DNA of 64,000 nt from Alicyclobacillus tolerans (GTDB lineage: Bacteria; Bacillota; Bacilli; Alicyclobacillales; Alicyclobacillaceae), in NCBI RefSeq assembly GCF_001447355.1, contig NZ_JXBW01000005.1:1-64000 (forward strand), in the 5' to 3' direction. Positions 35,414 to 43,723 of the stretch are shown here, piece by piece. Position 1 is the stretch's first letter; each line of letters opens with the position of its first letter. The notes below the pieces were generated by a model. It made no database searches. It had not been told where the DNA came from and saw only the letters and a program-made list of their open reading frames with translations. Position numbers and translations under genes: made by a program.

Positions 35414-36310
35414 TTACACCTTTTCGACCGCGTGGCCGCCGAACTGGTTGCGCAACGCCGCCTGCACTTTGCCCGTAAACGTATCGTCCTCCTGCGAACG
35501 ATAGCGCATCAGCAAAGACATCGCGATAATGGGCGTCGCCGCCTGAATGTCGAGGGCCTCCTGCACCGTCCATTGACCTTCGCCAGACGAGTGCACGACA
35601 CCCCTGATTTGATCCAAGCGCGGATCGGCACGGAACGCTTTTTCGGTGAGTTCCATCAGCCAGCCGCGAATGACGGAACCGTTCGACCAGCAGCGTGCGA
35701 CTTCCGCAAAGTCGTAATCAAATGGGCCCTTTCCGAGCACCTCAAAACCTTCGCCAATGGCGGCCATCATGCCGTATTCGACGCCGTTGTGCACCATTTT
35801 GCAGTAGTGGCCACTGCCAGCACGTCCTGTGTACACATAGCCGTTTGGCACTGCCGTATCGCGGAACAGCGGCTCGATGGTCTTGAAGACTTCGGCGTCG
35901 CCGCCAATCATATAACAAGCGCCGTGACGGGCACCTTCCATACCGCCCGACGTCCCGACGTCGAAAAAGTAAATCCCCTGCTTGGACAATTCCTCAGCGT
36001 GGCGGACGCTCTCTTTGTAGTACGAGTTCCCGCCCTCGATGATGATGTCGCCTTTGCTGAGCAGTGGCGTCAGTTGATCAATCAAGTTGTCGACCGGCTT
36101 GCCGTGCGGTACCATCAACCAAACGATACGCGGAGACTCCAGTTTGGACACCAAATCGGAAATCGATTCGGCTGGCGTCGCCCCCGCCTCGGCCAAGCGC
36201 GCAACGGCGTTCTTGTCGAGGTCGAACGCAACCACCTTATGATTGTGATCCATCATGTTGAGGGCCAAGTTATGCCCCATCTTGCCAAGCCCAATAAGCC
36301 CGACTTGCAT
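35414..36310 (-). CDS. gnd: 6-phosphogluconate dehydrogenase, decarboxylating (short form)
   Basis: The enzyme oxidises 6-phosphogluconate to ribulose-5-phosphate and CO2. At 298 residues it is the short type (GntZ/YqeC class). It shows the NAD(P) loop GLIGLGKMGHNLALNM, VWLMVPHG, IIIEGGNSYY, the substrate motif GTSGGMEGARHG and the catalytic Lys in HYCKMVHNGVEYGMM. After the first beta strand VVAFDLD carries Asp, which usually favours NAD. The ATG at 36310 follows GGAAAGGG. It completes the gluconate route with gntK. Confidence 0.93.
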   Translation of the reverse strand: MQVGLIGLGKMGHNLALNMMDHNHKVVAFDLDKNAVARLAEAGATPAESISDLVSKLESPRIVWLMVPHGKPVDNLIDQLTPLLSKGDIIIEGGNSYYKESVRHAEELSKQGIYFFDVGTSGGMEGARHGACYMIGGDAEVFKTIEPLFRDTAVPNGYVYTGRAGSGHYCKMVHNGVEYGMMAAIGEGFEVLGKGPFDYDFAEVARCWSNGSVIRGWLMELTEKAFRADPRLDQIRGVVHSSGEGQWTVQEALDIQAATPIIAMSLLMRYRSQEDDTFTGKVQAALRNQFGGHAVEKV

Positions 36311-36642
36311 AGAGAACACCCTTTCCTACTCCTAGTCAGCTGTCTTTCTGATTTCAGTGTCCCGGCCGCGTCCTCTCCCTATACCAACGGCCGACTGGAC
36401 AGAAGCGCCGATTTGCGATCACGCAGATATGTACCTTGCAACAAACGCTGTTCCACAAGCAGGTTTGCGCGATATACTTGGCACGTGGCGAACCCTACAA
36501 CGAGTGCATTTGGCCCGCGTCTTTCTTTGTGCCGTTGCGAACGCCCTTGGCGCTTCCTCCTGCACACAACTTCTATCATACCACATGCTGCGCACGGCTA
36601 CTTCCGCGCACAGCAGCAGAAGCTGACAAAGGAGTTCAAACC
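36311..36642. other. 332-bp gap between divergent gnd and dapH
   Basis: No gene is seen. TATACT at 36473-36478 could be a -10 box for dapH, but its -35 is poor. I found no copy of the AAAACGTTTT operator before gnd. Confidence 0.4.
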
Positions 36643-37347
36643 ATGCAAACAGCTGAAGAGATCATTCGCTTTATCGCAGAAAGCAAGAAGAAGACACCTG
36701 TGAAAGTATATCTTCGTGGCCAATTGGAACACATTCAATTCCCCGCCTCCGTGCGGCCGTTCGTCGACGGGAAAGCAGGGGTGGTATTCGGTGAGTGGAG
36801 TGACATCGCAGCACTGCTCGAAGCGAACCGCGAAGTGATTGAGGATTTTGAAATCGAGGCGGATCGCCGCAATAGCGCCATTCCACTTCTCGATACCAAG
36901 GACATTCCGGCGCGCATCGAGCCTGGCGCCATCATCCGCGACAAAGTGAAAATCGGCGAGAATGCGGTCATCATGATGGGGGCCATTCTGAACATCGGCG
37001 CAGAAGTCGGGCCTGGCACGATGATCGACATGGGTGCCATCCTCGGTGGGCGCGCTACGGTTGGGGCCAACTGCCACATCGGTGCCGGCGCGGTGTTGGC
37101 AGGCGTGATCGAACCACCATCGGCACAGCCGGTCATTGTCGAAGATGGCGTGCTCATCGGCGCCAATGCGGTCGTTTTGGAGGGCGTGCGCATTGGCAAG
37201 GGCTCCGTCGTGGCGGCAGGCGCCGTCGTCATCGAGGATGTGGCGCCAGGCACGGTGGTTGCTGGCGTTCCCGCACGGGTCATCAAGCGGATTGAAGACG
37301 TCGACAGCAAAAAAATCGAGCTGAAAGAGGAACTGCGGCGCCTATGA
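36643..37347 (+). CDS. dapH: Tetrahydrodipicolinate N-acetyltransferase
   Basis: DapH acetylates tetrahydrodipicolinate in the acetylase branch of diaminopimelate and lysine synthesis. The 234-residue protein has a helical N-terminal part and a left-handed beta helix of hexapeptide repeats (about 90-215: [20 protein letters not shown] and [19 protein letters not shown]). AAAGGAG precedes the ATG at 36643; the longer frame is non-coding. Its stop overlaps the ATG of dapL. Diaminopimelate also feeds peptidoglycan and spore dipicolinate. Confidence 0.95.
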   Translation: MQTAEEIIRFIAESKKKTPVKVYLRGQLEHIQFPASVRPFVDGKAGVVFGEWSDIAALLEANREVIEDFEIEADRRNSAIPLLDTKDIPARIEPGAIIRDKVKIGENAVIMMGAILNIGAEVGPGTMIDMGAILGGRATVGANCHIGAGAVLAGVIEPPSAQPVIVEDGVLIGANAVVLEGVRIGKGSVVAAGAVVIEDVAPGTVVAGVPARVIKRIEDVDSKKIELKEELRRL

Positions 37348-38471
37348 GCCAAATTGACGTTTACGCGGCGCGGCGGGCCCTTCATCGCATTCCAGAACTC
37401 GGTTTTCAAGAGTACGAGACGCAGGCGTATTTGCTGTCGTTGTTGAACGGGCTGCCGAAGGAACATCTATCGATTGCGACTTGGCGCACGGGGATCATCG
37501 TCCATATCCGCGGCTCTGAGCCCACAGCGCGCATTGGTTACCGCTGTGACATCGACGGCCTGCCAATTCGCGAAGAAACAGGCTGCGACTTCGCCTCGAC
37601 ACATGAGGGGATGATGCACGCCTGCGGGCATGACGTACACATGGCGATTGCACTTGGCTTGGTCGATCACTTTGCGCACGTACAGCCTAAGGACGACTTG
37701 GTCGTTGTCTTTCAACCAGCGGAAGAAGGCCCTGGCGGTGCACAGCCGATGCTCGCAAGTACGGCGTTGCAAGCTGTGCGCCCGGAGAAGATCTTTGCTC
37801 TACATGTGCAGCCGGATTTGCCAGTCGGCGAGATCGGCATCCGGCCGGGCATCCTGTTTGCCAACACGTCGGAGCTCTTTATCGATCTCGTTGGCCAAGG
37901 TGGCCATGCGGCGTACCCGCACCGAGCCAACGACATGGTGGTTGCCGGAGCTCATCTGGTTACGGCGTTGCAATCGATTGTGGCACGCAATGTCGATCCG
38001 CTCGATGCGGCGGTCATCACGATTGGCCGCCTCGAGTCTGGCACGAAGCAGAATATCATCGCCGGCAAGGCGCGGCTTGAGGGGACGATTCGCACACTGG
38101 CGGCGGCTACAATGCCACGCATCAAACAGCGGATTGAGGCCTTGGTGGCGGGTATCGGTGAAATGTTTGGCTGCGCGACCGAAATCGACTACGGTGCAAA
38201 TTATTATCAGGTCTTTAACGATGAGGAACTGACGCAATCGTTTATGGACTTTGTCAGCAGACGAGATTTAGCCGTCGTGCGCGAGGTGCCGGCGGCGATG
38301 ACCGGCGAGGACTTTGGGTATTTCTTGAAGGAGATTCCCGGTTTCTTGTTTTGGTTGGGCGCGTCGACGCCGTACGGACTGCACCATGAAAAAATGCTGC
38401 CCGACGAACGGTGCATCGATACGGCGCTGCGCGTCCTTATCCCGTATTTCAGCGAGCGCGGCTACCGCTGA
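37344..38471 (+). CDS. dapL: N-acetyldiaminopimelate deacetylase
   Basis: This M20 metallopeptidase-family enzyme (375 residues) releases acetate from N-acetyl-diaminopimelate. It carries [14 protein letters not shown], the metal-binding [33 protein letters not shown] in the dimerisation lid and a late [11 protein letters not shown]. The start overlaps dapH by 4 bp. With DapH and the nearby PatA-like aminotransferase the branch is complete. A strong terminator lies 190 bp downstream. Confidence 0.94.
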   Translation: MSQIDVYAARRALHRIPELGFQEYETQAYLLSLLNGLPKEHLSIATWRTGIIVHIRGSEPTARIGYRCDIDGLPIREETGCDFASTHEGMMHACGHDVHMAIALGLVDHFAHVQPKDDLVVVFQPAEEGPGGAQPMLASTALQAVRPEKIFALHVQPDLPVGEIGIRPGILFANTSELFIDLVGQGGHAAYPHRANDMVVAGAHLVTALQSIVARNVDPLDAAVITIGRLESGTKQNIIAGKARLEGTIRTLAAATMPRIKQRIEALVAGIGEMFGCATEIDYGANYYQVFNDEELTQSFMDFVSRRDLAVVREVPAAMTGEDFGYFLKEIPGFLFWLGASTPYGLHHEKMLPDERCIDTALRVLIPYFSERGYR

Positions 38472-38505
38472 TTCGATGAATGCATACTCGTCGCGGGCGT
38501 TGCAC

Positions 38506-38622
38506 TCACATCCAATGTTCGATGAAGTACCGGTGCACGCTCGACAGCATGACGAGGATGGCAAGCAGGGCAAAAATCACGGCGCCAACGGCGACTTGCG
38601 TTTTTCTCGACTTGGATCGCAT
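38506..38622 (-). CDS. Very small membrane protein, 38 aa
   Basis: The frame reads a basic start (MRSKSRKTQ), one transmembrane helix (VAVGAVIFALLAILVMLSS) and the tail VHRYFIEHWM, a clear positive-inside arrangement. GGGGGCGAAG precedes the ATG at 38622. It lies between the convergent dapL and the aminotransferase gene, downstream of the latter on the same strand. The family is unknown; it may be a regulator peptide or a spore-specific membrane protein. Confidence 0.6.
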   Translation of the reverse strand: MRSKSRKTQVAVGAVIFALLAILVMLSSVHRYFIEHWM

Positions 38623-38662
38623 CGCTTCGCCCCCAACCGGATCGGAATTCGGGCTTAGCTTG

Positions 38663-38703
38663 AGCCAACCCCACGCGTTTCATACGCAGGGGTTGGCTTT
38701 TTT
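38663..38703 (+). terminator. Terminator of dapH-dapL
   Basis: AGCCAACCCC / GGGGTTGGCT, with ACGCG/CGC pairs possible in the loop region, is followed by six T on the + strand. The stem could also stop transcription from the minus strand, though without a T-run. Confidence 0.85.
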
Positions 38704-38707
38704 GCGG

Positions 38708-39868
38708 TCACGCCCGGCGTTCTTTGGCGACAAAGGCCTCGATGCGGCGAAGCGCTTCGCGCAGCACTTCGGGATCACATGCGTACGAAAGGCGGACATG
38801 CCCCTCGCCATACGGACTGAAAGCGTCGCCTGGAACGACGGCGACACCTGCCTCGGCGAGCAATCGGTGTGCGATGTTCTCTGACGTGTCGCCCAGCGCA
38901 AGGGCGAAGGCGGGAAATGCGTAAAACGCACCGTCCGGGCACACGAGTGGGATCTCCATGGCGGTACACGCGGCGACGACGAGATCGCGATTGTTGCGAT
39001 ACAACTCGCGCATCGGACGGGCGTCGTCTTCCCCTTCGGTCAGCGCGGCGAGCGCAGCGCGTTGGCTGATGGAGGACGCACAACTGACGCCATATTGGAC
39101 AACCTTAGCCATCTCCGCGGCCACGTGTGCGGGTGCAAACGCGAAGCCAATGCGCCAGCCGGTCATACTGTGTGATTTGGACAAGCCGTGGATGACGATG
39201 GTGCGCTCGCGCATGCCGGGAAGCAAAGCGACGCTTTGCAGATGGCCGGCAAATTGCAGTTCGCAGTATATCTCGTCCGATATCACCCACACCTTGGTGT
39301 CGGCCAGCACCTCTGCCAGGGCCTGCAACCGCTCAAAGGGATAAACGACGCCGGTCGGGTTGACCGGGGACGCGAGGATGACCATCCGCGTGCGCGGCGA
39401 TATAGCCCGCCGCAGCGCTTCTGGTGTGAGCAACAGCCCGTCTTGTCGCGTATCGACGTAGACCACCTGGGCACCGAGCAGTTTGACGATACCCTCATAG
39501 CCCGGATAGGCAGGTGCGGGAATGATGACTTCGTCGCCCGGCTGCACAAGCGTGCGCATGGCGACATCCAGCGCGTGCGTCGCCCCGACAGTGACGAGTA
39601 TTTCCGTTGCGGGATCGTAATCGAGACCCACGAGACGGCGATAATAAGCCGCGGCGGCTTCGCGCAACGCCAGTGTGCCGCGATTTGGCGTATAGCCCGT
39701 ATCGCCCTCTGCGATGGCCTCTTGCGCGGCAATCCGAATGTGTTCGGGAGTCGGCAAGTGCGGCTGGCCAATGGTCAGCGACAAGGCATTGGGGTACTTG
39801 GCGACGAGCTCAGAAAACTTGCGAATCCCCGAAATCTGAATGGCTTGTGTGCGCGATTGAAACTCCAC
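38708..39868 (-). CDS. patA: PLP aminotransferase, probably N-acetyl-diaminopimelate aminotransferase (PatA-like)
   Basis: This class I aminotransferase (386 residues) shows LTIGQPHLPTPEHI, GYTPNRGTLALREA, SPVNPTGVVYP, DEIYCEL and the PLP Lys in HGLSKSHSMTGWR. It is of the PatA/AAT subfamily. Adjacency to dapH and dapL, which flank its substrate, argues for N-acetyl-L,L-2-amino-6-oxopimelate transamination. The GTG at 39868 (MEFQSRTQAI) was chosen for the GAAGGAGG before it. It is convergent with dapHL. Confidence 0.85.
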   Translation of the reverse strand: MEFQSRTQAIQISGIRKFSELVAKYPNALSLTIGQPHLPTPEHIRIAAQEAIAEGDTGYTPNRGTLALREAAAAYYRRLVGLDYDPATEILVTVGATHALDVAMRTLVQPGDEVIIPAPAYPGYEGIVKLLGAQVVYVDTRQDGLLLTPEALRRAISPRTRMVILASPVNPTGVVYPFERLQALAEVLADTKVWVISDEIYCELQFAGHLQSVALLPGMRERTIVIHGLSKSHSMTGWRIGFAFAPAHVAAEMAKVVQYGVSCASSISQRAALAALTEGEDDARPMRELYRNNRDLVVAACTAMEIPLVCPDGAFYAFPAFALALGDTSENIAHRLLAEAGVAVVPGDAFSPYGEGHVRLSYACDPEVLREALRRIEAFVAKERRA

Positions 39869-39919
39869 GTCAAATCCTCCTTCGCGGCAGTTGTGCCGGC
39901 ATCTGGCCGTGCGGGGCGC

Positions 39920-39948
39920 TTGCAGGCCGCCGCGATCGCTGTTATATT
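39920..39948 (+). promoter_or_regulatory. Promoter of the riboswitch-folD transcript
   Basis: TTGCAG, a 17-nt spacer and TATATT (five of six) place the transcription start about 30 nt before the ZTP riboswitch. Confidence 0.55.
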
Positions 39949-39983
39949 CACTGTGGATAGCGTAACACGAAACGACAATCACA

Positions 39984-40054
39984 GCGCTGTGTAACTGGCG
40001 GCTTTGCGTGGAGCACCACGAGGAAGCACAGCGAAAACAGTCGACCGCCTGGGC
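39984..40054 (+). ncRNA. ZTP riboswitch (pfl motif) upstream of folD
   Basis: All conserved elements of the ZMP/ZTP-sensing pfl RNA are visible. P1 is CGCTGTG (39985-39991) with CACAGCG (40027-40033). The conserved ACTGGCG is at 39994-40000. P2 is CGTGG / CCACG with an AGCA loop (40007-40020), followed by GAGGAAGC. After a short linker comes the conserved 3' segment CCGCCTGGGC (40045-40054). That segment is also the 5' arm of the terminator at 40044-40078, so ligand binding would block terminator formation and turn folD on when the folate-shortage signal ZTP rises. Confidence 0.9.
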
Positions 40055-40078
40055 AGAACGTTACCCAGGCGGTCTTTT
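40044..40078 (+). terminator. Riboswitch-controlled terminator before folD
   Basis: ACCGCCTGGG / CCCAGGCGGT with a 10-nt loop is followed by CTTTT. Its 5' arm is the conserved third element of the ZTP aptamer. folD starts 61 nt later. Confidence 0.9.
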
Positions 40079-40138
40079 GCGTATATACAGGCATACTGAA
40101 CATAGACAAACGCGGATACGTTTGCAGGAGGGGTAGAC

Positions 40139-40996
40139 ATGGCAGAACAGTTACTTGGTCGGCCGGTCGCATTGGCGCTCAGTGAGGACATTGCCGCTGA
40201 GGCCGCGATTTGGCAAGCTCGTGGCATTCAACCGAAGCTGGTTACGCTGCTCGTCGGCGATGATCCCGCGTCCAGCGTCTATGCTGCACAAAAGCGGCGC
40301 ACGGCAGAGCGCCTTGGCGTCGAATTCGAGATTGTTCGACTGCCACAAACGTGCGACACACATGAGCTCATTCGCCGCATCGAGGCGTTGAACGCCGATC
40401 CGCTGGTCCACGGCATCATGATTGAGATGCCCTTGCCTGGTGATGTCGATGTGCAACGGGTCGTCAGCGCGATCGACGCCTTGAAAGACGTCGATGGCCT
40501 CTCTCCATGCCACTCCATTGCCAAACCCACACCGGAGGCCGCCCTGTACCCGGCCACGCCACTCGCCTGCATTCGCCTATTGAAGCACTATGGTTACAAG
40601 CTTCAAGGTGCCGACGTCACGCTGGTCGGCTGCGGCCAGACAGTTGGCTTGCCGCTGTTGCACCTGCTCATCGCCGAAGGTGCAACCGTCGCTGCATGTC
40701 ACGAATTCACACGCGATGTCAAAAGTCACTTGCAAAATAGCGAGATCGCCATCGTGGCTGTCGGTAAAGGTGGCTTGTTGCATGGGGAGATGGTTCACGG
40801 AGGCCTGACTGTCGTTGACGTCGGCATTTCGCAGGGCGAGGACGGCGAGGTACAGGGCGATCTCGCTCCCGAAGCGGCGCCCTTGACCAAGGCCTACACA
40901 CCCACGCCTGGCGGCGTCGGAACTGTAACAACCGTGCAGATCTTTGCCAACCTCATGCATGGCATGAAGCTACAGCACGATGCTGGCATGCTATAA
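40139..40996 (+). CDS. folD: FolD-type methylenetetrahydrofolate dehydrogenase/cyclohydrolase, divergent
   Basis: FolD interconverts methylene-, methenyl- and formyl-tetrahydrofolate. The 285-residue protein keeps the fold and the catalytic Tyr/Lys (SSVYAAQKRR), DVDGL and PTPGGVG. It departs from the usual motifs elsewhere: the QLPLP motif reads EMPLP (Gln to Glu), PCTP reads PATP, the cofactor loop GRSxxVG reads GCGQTVG and HSRT reads HEFT. The last two normally bind NADP, so cofactor use may differ. GGAGGGG precedes the ATG. It is under a ZTP riboswitch. Confidence 0.9.
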   Translation: MAEQLLGRPVALALSEDIAAEAAIWQARGIQPKLVTLLVGDDPASSVYAAQKRRTAERLGVEFEIVRLPQTCDTHELIRRIEALNADPLVHGIMIEMPLPGDVDVQRVVSAIDALKDVDGLSPCHSIAKPTPEAALYPATPLACIRLLKHYGYKLQGADVTLVGCGQTVGLPLLHLLIAEGATVAACHEFTRDVKSHLQNSEIAIVAVGKGGLLHGEMVHGGLTVVDVGISQGEDGEVQGDLAPEAAPLTKAYTPTPGGVGTVTTVQIFANLMHGMKLQHDAGML

Positions 40997-41014
40997 ACGA
41001 TGGCACAGGTTTTT

Positions 41015-42151
41015 TCACGGTCGGCCAGTTGACCCAAGCAACCGCCGCCACAGCAGACGACCGGCCATCGGCGCCGCAATTCGGAACAGGCCGTTTCGCA
41101 TATGAATCATGCCTTGATTTTGCCACTGCATGACATCACCAAACTGCCGTGTCACATAAGCCATCTCGCGAACCCTCCTTCGTCGCTGGGCTGCATAGAT
41201 GCGAAACGCTGCCGGGGAGACACCGACATTTCGTACGGCGCGCAACCACGTCGCAGCGTCCTCCACCGCCAACGCGCCACCAAATCCCAGATTCGGCGTG
41301 ATGGCGTGTGCCGCATCACCCATGAGCACGATGCGTCCCTGGGCCAGCGGGCAGCCTGGTGGGAGGTCCTGCACACGGTGGCGCAAGACATCTGCGTCCG
41401 GCGTTGCCGCGATGCATGCGCGCACGGGCGGCGGGAAACCAGCGAAAAGCCGCCGCGCAACGTCCCAACCGGCATCCTGACCGCCGAGGAGCCGATCATT
41501 CACCGTCGCGAACCAGTAGGTTGCATGCGGTGAAATGGATGCATAGCCAAAGCGCACACCCTCTCCCCAGTACTCCCACATGGTTGCCGGATCGACCACA
41601 GGTCCCTGGGCAATCCCACGCCATGCCGTATAGCGCGTCGGCCGCGGTTGTACGGGACAAATATCGTGTCGGGCTTGCGAATGAATGCCATCCGCGATAA
41701 CAGCCGCATCATACGCGAGCCTTCCGTGCGATCCCTCGACCATCGCACCATCTGTCTGCGCAAAGACCCTTTGCACACGTGCGCGAGCGATTGTCGGCCG
41801 CAAAAGCGCTTTATACATGGCAAAGAGCAAAACATCGCGCCTGACACAGACCGGAAAGTATCCATACTGTTTGCGCATCCAAACAAGCGGCAACTCGTAC
41901 AACACCGCCGCCCGCTCCGTTGCAATTCCCCCGTGGGTAATGGCGTTCGCTGCAAGTCCGCTACCCAAATCGCGCATGCCAAGCTCGCTCAAGGCGCGAA
42001 GAGCGTTTGGCCAGAGCGTGATCGCCGCGCCACCAGCCAATGGATCTGCGGCTGCATCGAAAAGTTGAAACTCGACATCAAGCTGCCGACACGCAAGTCC
42101 CGCGGCGAAGCCCGCAATGCCCGCCCCGATAATTGCCACGCGAGCCCTCAA
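41015..42151 (-). CDS. FAD-dependent monooxygenase
   Basis: The 378-residue flavoprotein belongs to the aromatic-hydroxylase (PHBH-like) family: VAIIGAGIAGFAAGLA binds FAD at the N-terminus, AVIADGIHSQAR is the DG motif region and VLMGDAAHAITPNLGFGGALAVEDA is the second FAD motif. The substrate is not evident; ubiquinone- or salicylate-type hydroxylases are related. It starts with TTG, with GGGAGGGG 8 nt upstream, and only 3 bp after fetB, so it is in that operon. Confidence 0.85.
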   Translation of the reverse strand: MRARVAIIGAGIAGFAAGLACRQLDVEFQLFDAAADPLAGGAAITLWPNALRALSELGMRDLGSGLAANAITHGGIATERAAVLYELPLVWMRKQYGYFPVCVRRDVLLFAMYKALLRPTIARARVQRVFAQTDGAMVEGSHGRLAYDAAVIADGIHSQARHDICPVQPRPTRYTAWRGIAQGPVVDPATMWEYWGEGVRFGYASISPHATYWFATVNDRLLGGQDAGWDVARRLFAGFPPPVRACIAATPDADVLRHRVQDLPPGCPLAQGRIVLMGDAAHAITPNLGFGGALAVEDAATWLRAVRNVGVSPAAFRIYAAQRRRRVREMAYVTRQFGDVMQWQNQGMIHMRNGLFRIAAPMAGRLLWRRLLGSTGRP

Positions 42152-42154
42152 GTT

Positions 42155-42904
42155 TCACCCCTCCCGCAATTGCTGATGGGCCGTAAATAGCTTTGGGTAC
42201 GTTAAGAAGCCGATGACAATACTCGTCATGGCCGATCCCGCCAAAATACAGAAGAGGATCATCAATTGATAGCGAACGGCTTGCACCGGATCGGCCCCCG
42301 CGATGATTTGGCCAGTCATCATGCCAGGCAACTGGACGAGGCCTGTCGTTTTCGTCGAGTCGATAGTCGGAATCATACCCGCGCGAATGGCCTGTTTCAG
42401 TCGAGGGTATATGGCCTGTTTAGGACTGCCGCCAAGTGCCAGGACAGCCGTAATCTCAGCGCGGCCATTCTCCACTTCGCGCTGCAACCGATTGAGCAAG
42501 AGACCTGCGGCGACCATCGAGTTGCCGATGATCATCCCCGTGATGGTGATGACGTATCGCGCTTGAAACGGCACAACGCCAATCCCCAGCAACAGCCCTT
42601 GGGTGACGATCTCGGTGACGACGAGGCCTATGAGAATGGACCAGATGACACCGGGGATGCCCTTCGCGCGGCCGCGCGCATTCCATGCCGCCACTGCGAT
42701 GATCAGTGCGACCATGAGCAGGATAAAAACTGTCTGATGCGACGCAAAGACAAACTTCAGTATGTATCCGACCACCAGCAACTGAATGGCCGCACGCACC
42801 GCTGCGATCACGATGTCGCGCTCGACGCCAAGGCGCAACCACACCGAAAGCACGAGTGACACGACGACAAACAGCAGCGTGAATGAGAGTGATAGATAAC
42901 TCAC
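42155..42904 (-). CDS. fetB: FetB-type ABC exporter permease (UPF0014)
   Basis: The 249-residue protein has about seven transmembrane helices and the UPF0014 signatures: ERDIVIAAVRAAIQLLVVGY, GMIIGNSMVAAGL, ALGGSPKQAIYPRLKQAIR and TTGLVQLPGMMTGQIIAGADP. Homologues work with an ATPase in iron export (FetAB) or metal/aluminium tolerance (STAR2). The GTG start at 42904 overlaps the stop of the ATPase gene and follows AGGAGGGGG. Confidence 0.9.
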   Translation of the reverse strand: MSYLSLSFTLLFVVVSLVLSVWLRLGVERDIVIAAVRAAIQLLVVGYILKFVFASHQTVFILLMVALIIAVAAWNARGRAKGIPGVIWSILIGLVVTEIVTQGLLLGIGVVPFQARYVITITGMIIGNSMVAAGLLLNRLQREVENGRAEITAVLALGGSPKQAIYPRLKQAIRAGMIPTIDSTKTTGLVQLPGMMTGQIIAGADPVQAVRYQLMILFCILAGSAMTSIVIGFLTYPKLFTAHQQLREG

Positions 42905-43629
42905 GCTTCCCCCTCCTCTGCTTGGGCAAGAAACGATCGCAATTGCGCAGTCGCAGGTTCCACCAACAGGCGCTCGGCAGGCCCTTCCTCGACCAAACGC
43001 CCGGCTGTCAAGAACCATATATCGTCCGCCACACGCCGAGCCTGGCGCAAATCATGTGTCACCCAAAGCATCGTGGTATGCAAGCGGGATCGGATTTCAA
43101 GCAGCGTTTCTTCGACCTCCCGCTTTGCATGCACATCCAGCGCCGAGGTGACTTCGTCAAGCAGCAGCACGTCCGGTTCCATCGCGAGCGTCCTCGCTAA
43201 AGCGACACGCTGTTGCTGGCCACCGGAGAGATCGCTCGCAGACTTCGGCAGTAATTCTCGTGGGAGATCGACCAGTTCGAGAAGCCGCCCGGCATCTGTC
43301 AAGGGACGATTGTGCAGTTTCAGCCCAAACAACACGTTGTCTTCGACACTGCCCGGAAACATCGTGGCGGCTTGAAACACCATGCCGACCTTTTGCCGCA
43401 ACCGTTGCACCGGCCAATCGCGAATGTCCTGCCCGTCCACCTCAATCCGCCCTGCAGTCGGCGTGCGCAACAGATTGCAAAGTGACAACAGTGTACTCTT
43501 GCCCGCACCTGACGGGCCAATAACGGCCGCGGTACGGCCTCTTGCCAAGGTTGCGGTGACACCTTGCAGCAACCACTTATCGCCGCTTTGATATCCGACA
43601 TCTGCCATGTGTATCGCCACTTCATTCAC
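42901..43629 (-). CDS. fetA: FetA-type ABC exporter ATPase
   Basis: The 242-residue ATPase has Walker A GPSGAGKST, a Q-loop in GMVFQAATMFPGSV, the signature [13 protein letters not shown] and Walker B VLLLDEVTSALD, then the switch His in WVTHDLRQA. It pairs with the overlapping UPF0014 permease, so export of iron or another metal is likely. The GTG at 43629 was chosen for GGAGGAG 8 nt upstream. It is divergent from the oxidoreductase gene at 43724. Confidence 0.9.
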   Translation of the reverse strand: MNEVAIHMADVGYQSGDKWLLQGVTATLARGRTAAVIGPSGAGKSTLLSLCNLLRTPTAGRIEVDGQDIRDWPVQRLRQKVGMVFQAATMFPGSVEDNVLFGLKLHNRPLTDAGRLLELVDLPRELLPKSASDLSGGQQQRVALARTLAMEPDVLLLDEVTSALDVHAKREVEETLLEIRSRLHTTMLWVTHDLRQARRVADDIWFLTAGRLVEEGPAERLLVEPATAQLRSFLAQAEEGEA

Positions 43630-43723
43630 AGATTTCTCCTCCGTCCTCCGTATGTTGTATACTGGCTCGGTGCAAGACTGTTGCAAACAACTTGGTCGTG
43701 CACGACAAATGGAGGTGTTCCTG

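Noticed and set aside
35432-36703. 423-residue open frame on the + strand
   Set aside because: It is antisense to gnd, whose motifs are clear, and runs into the dapH start in another frame.
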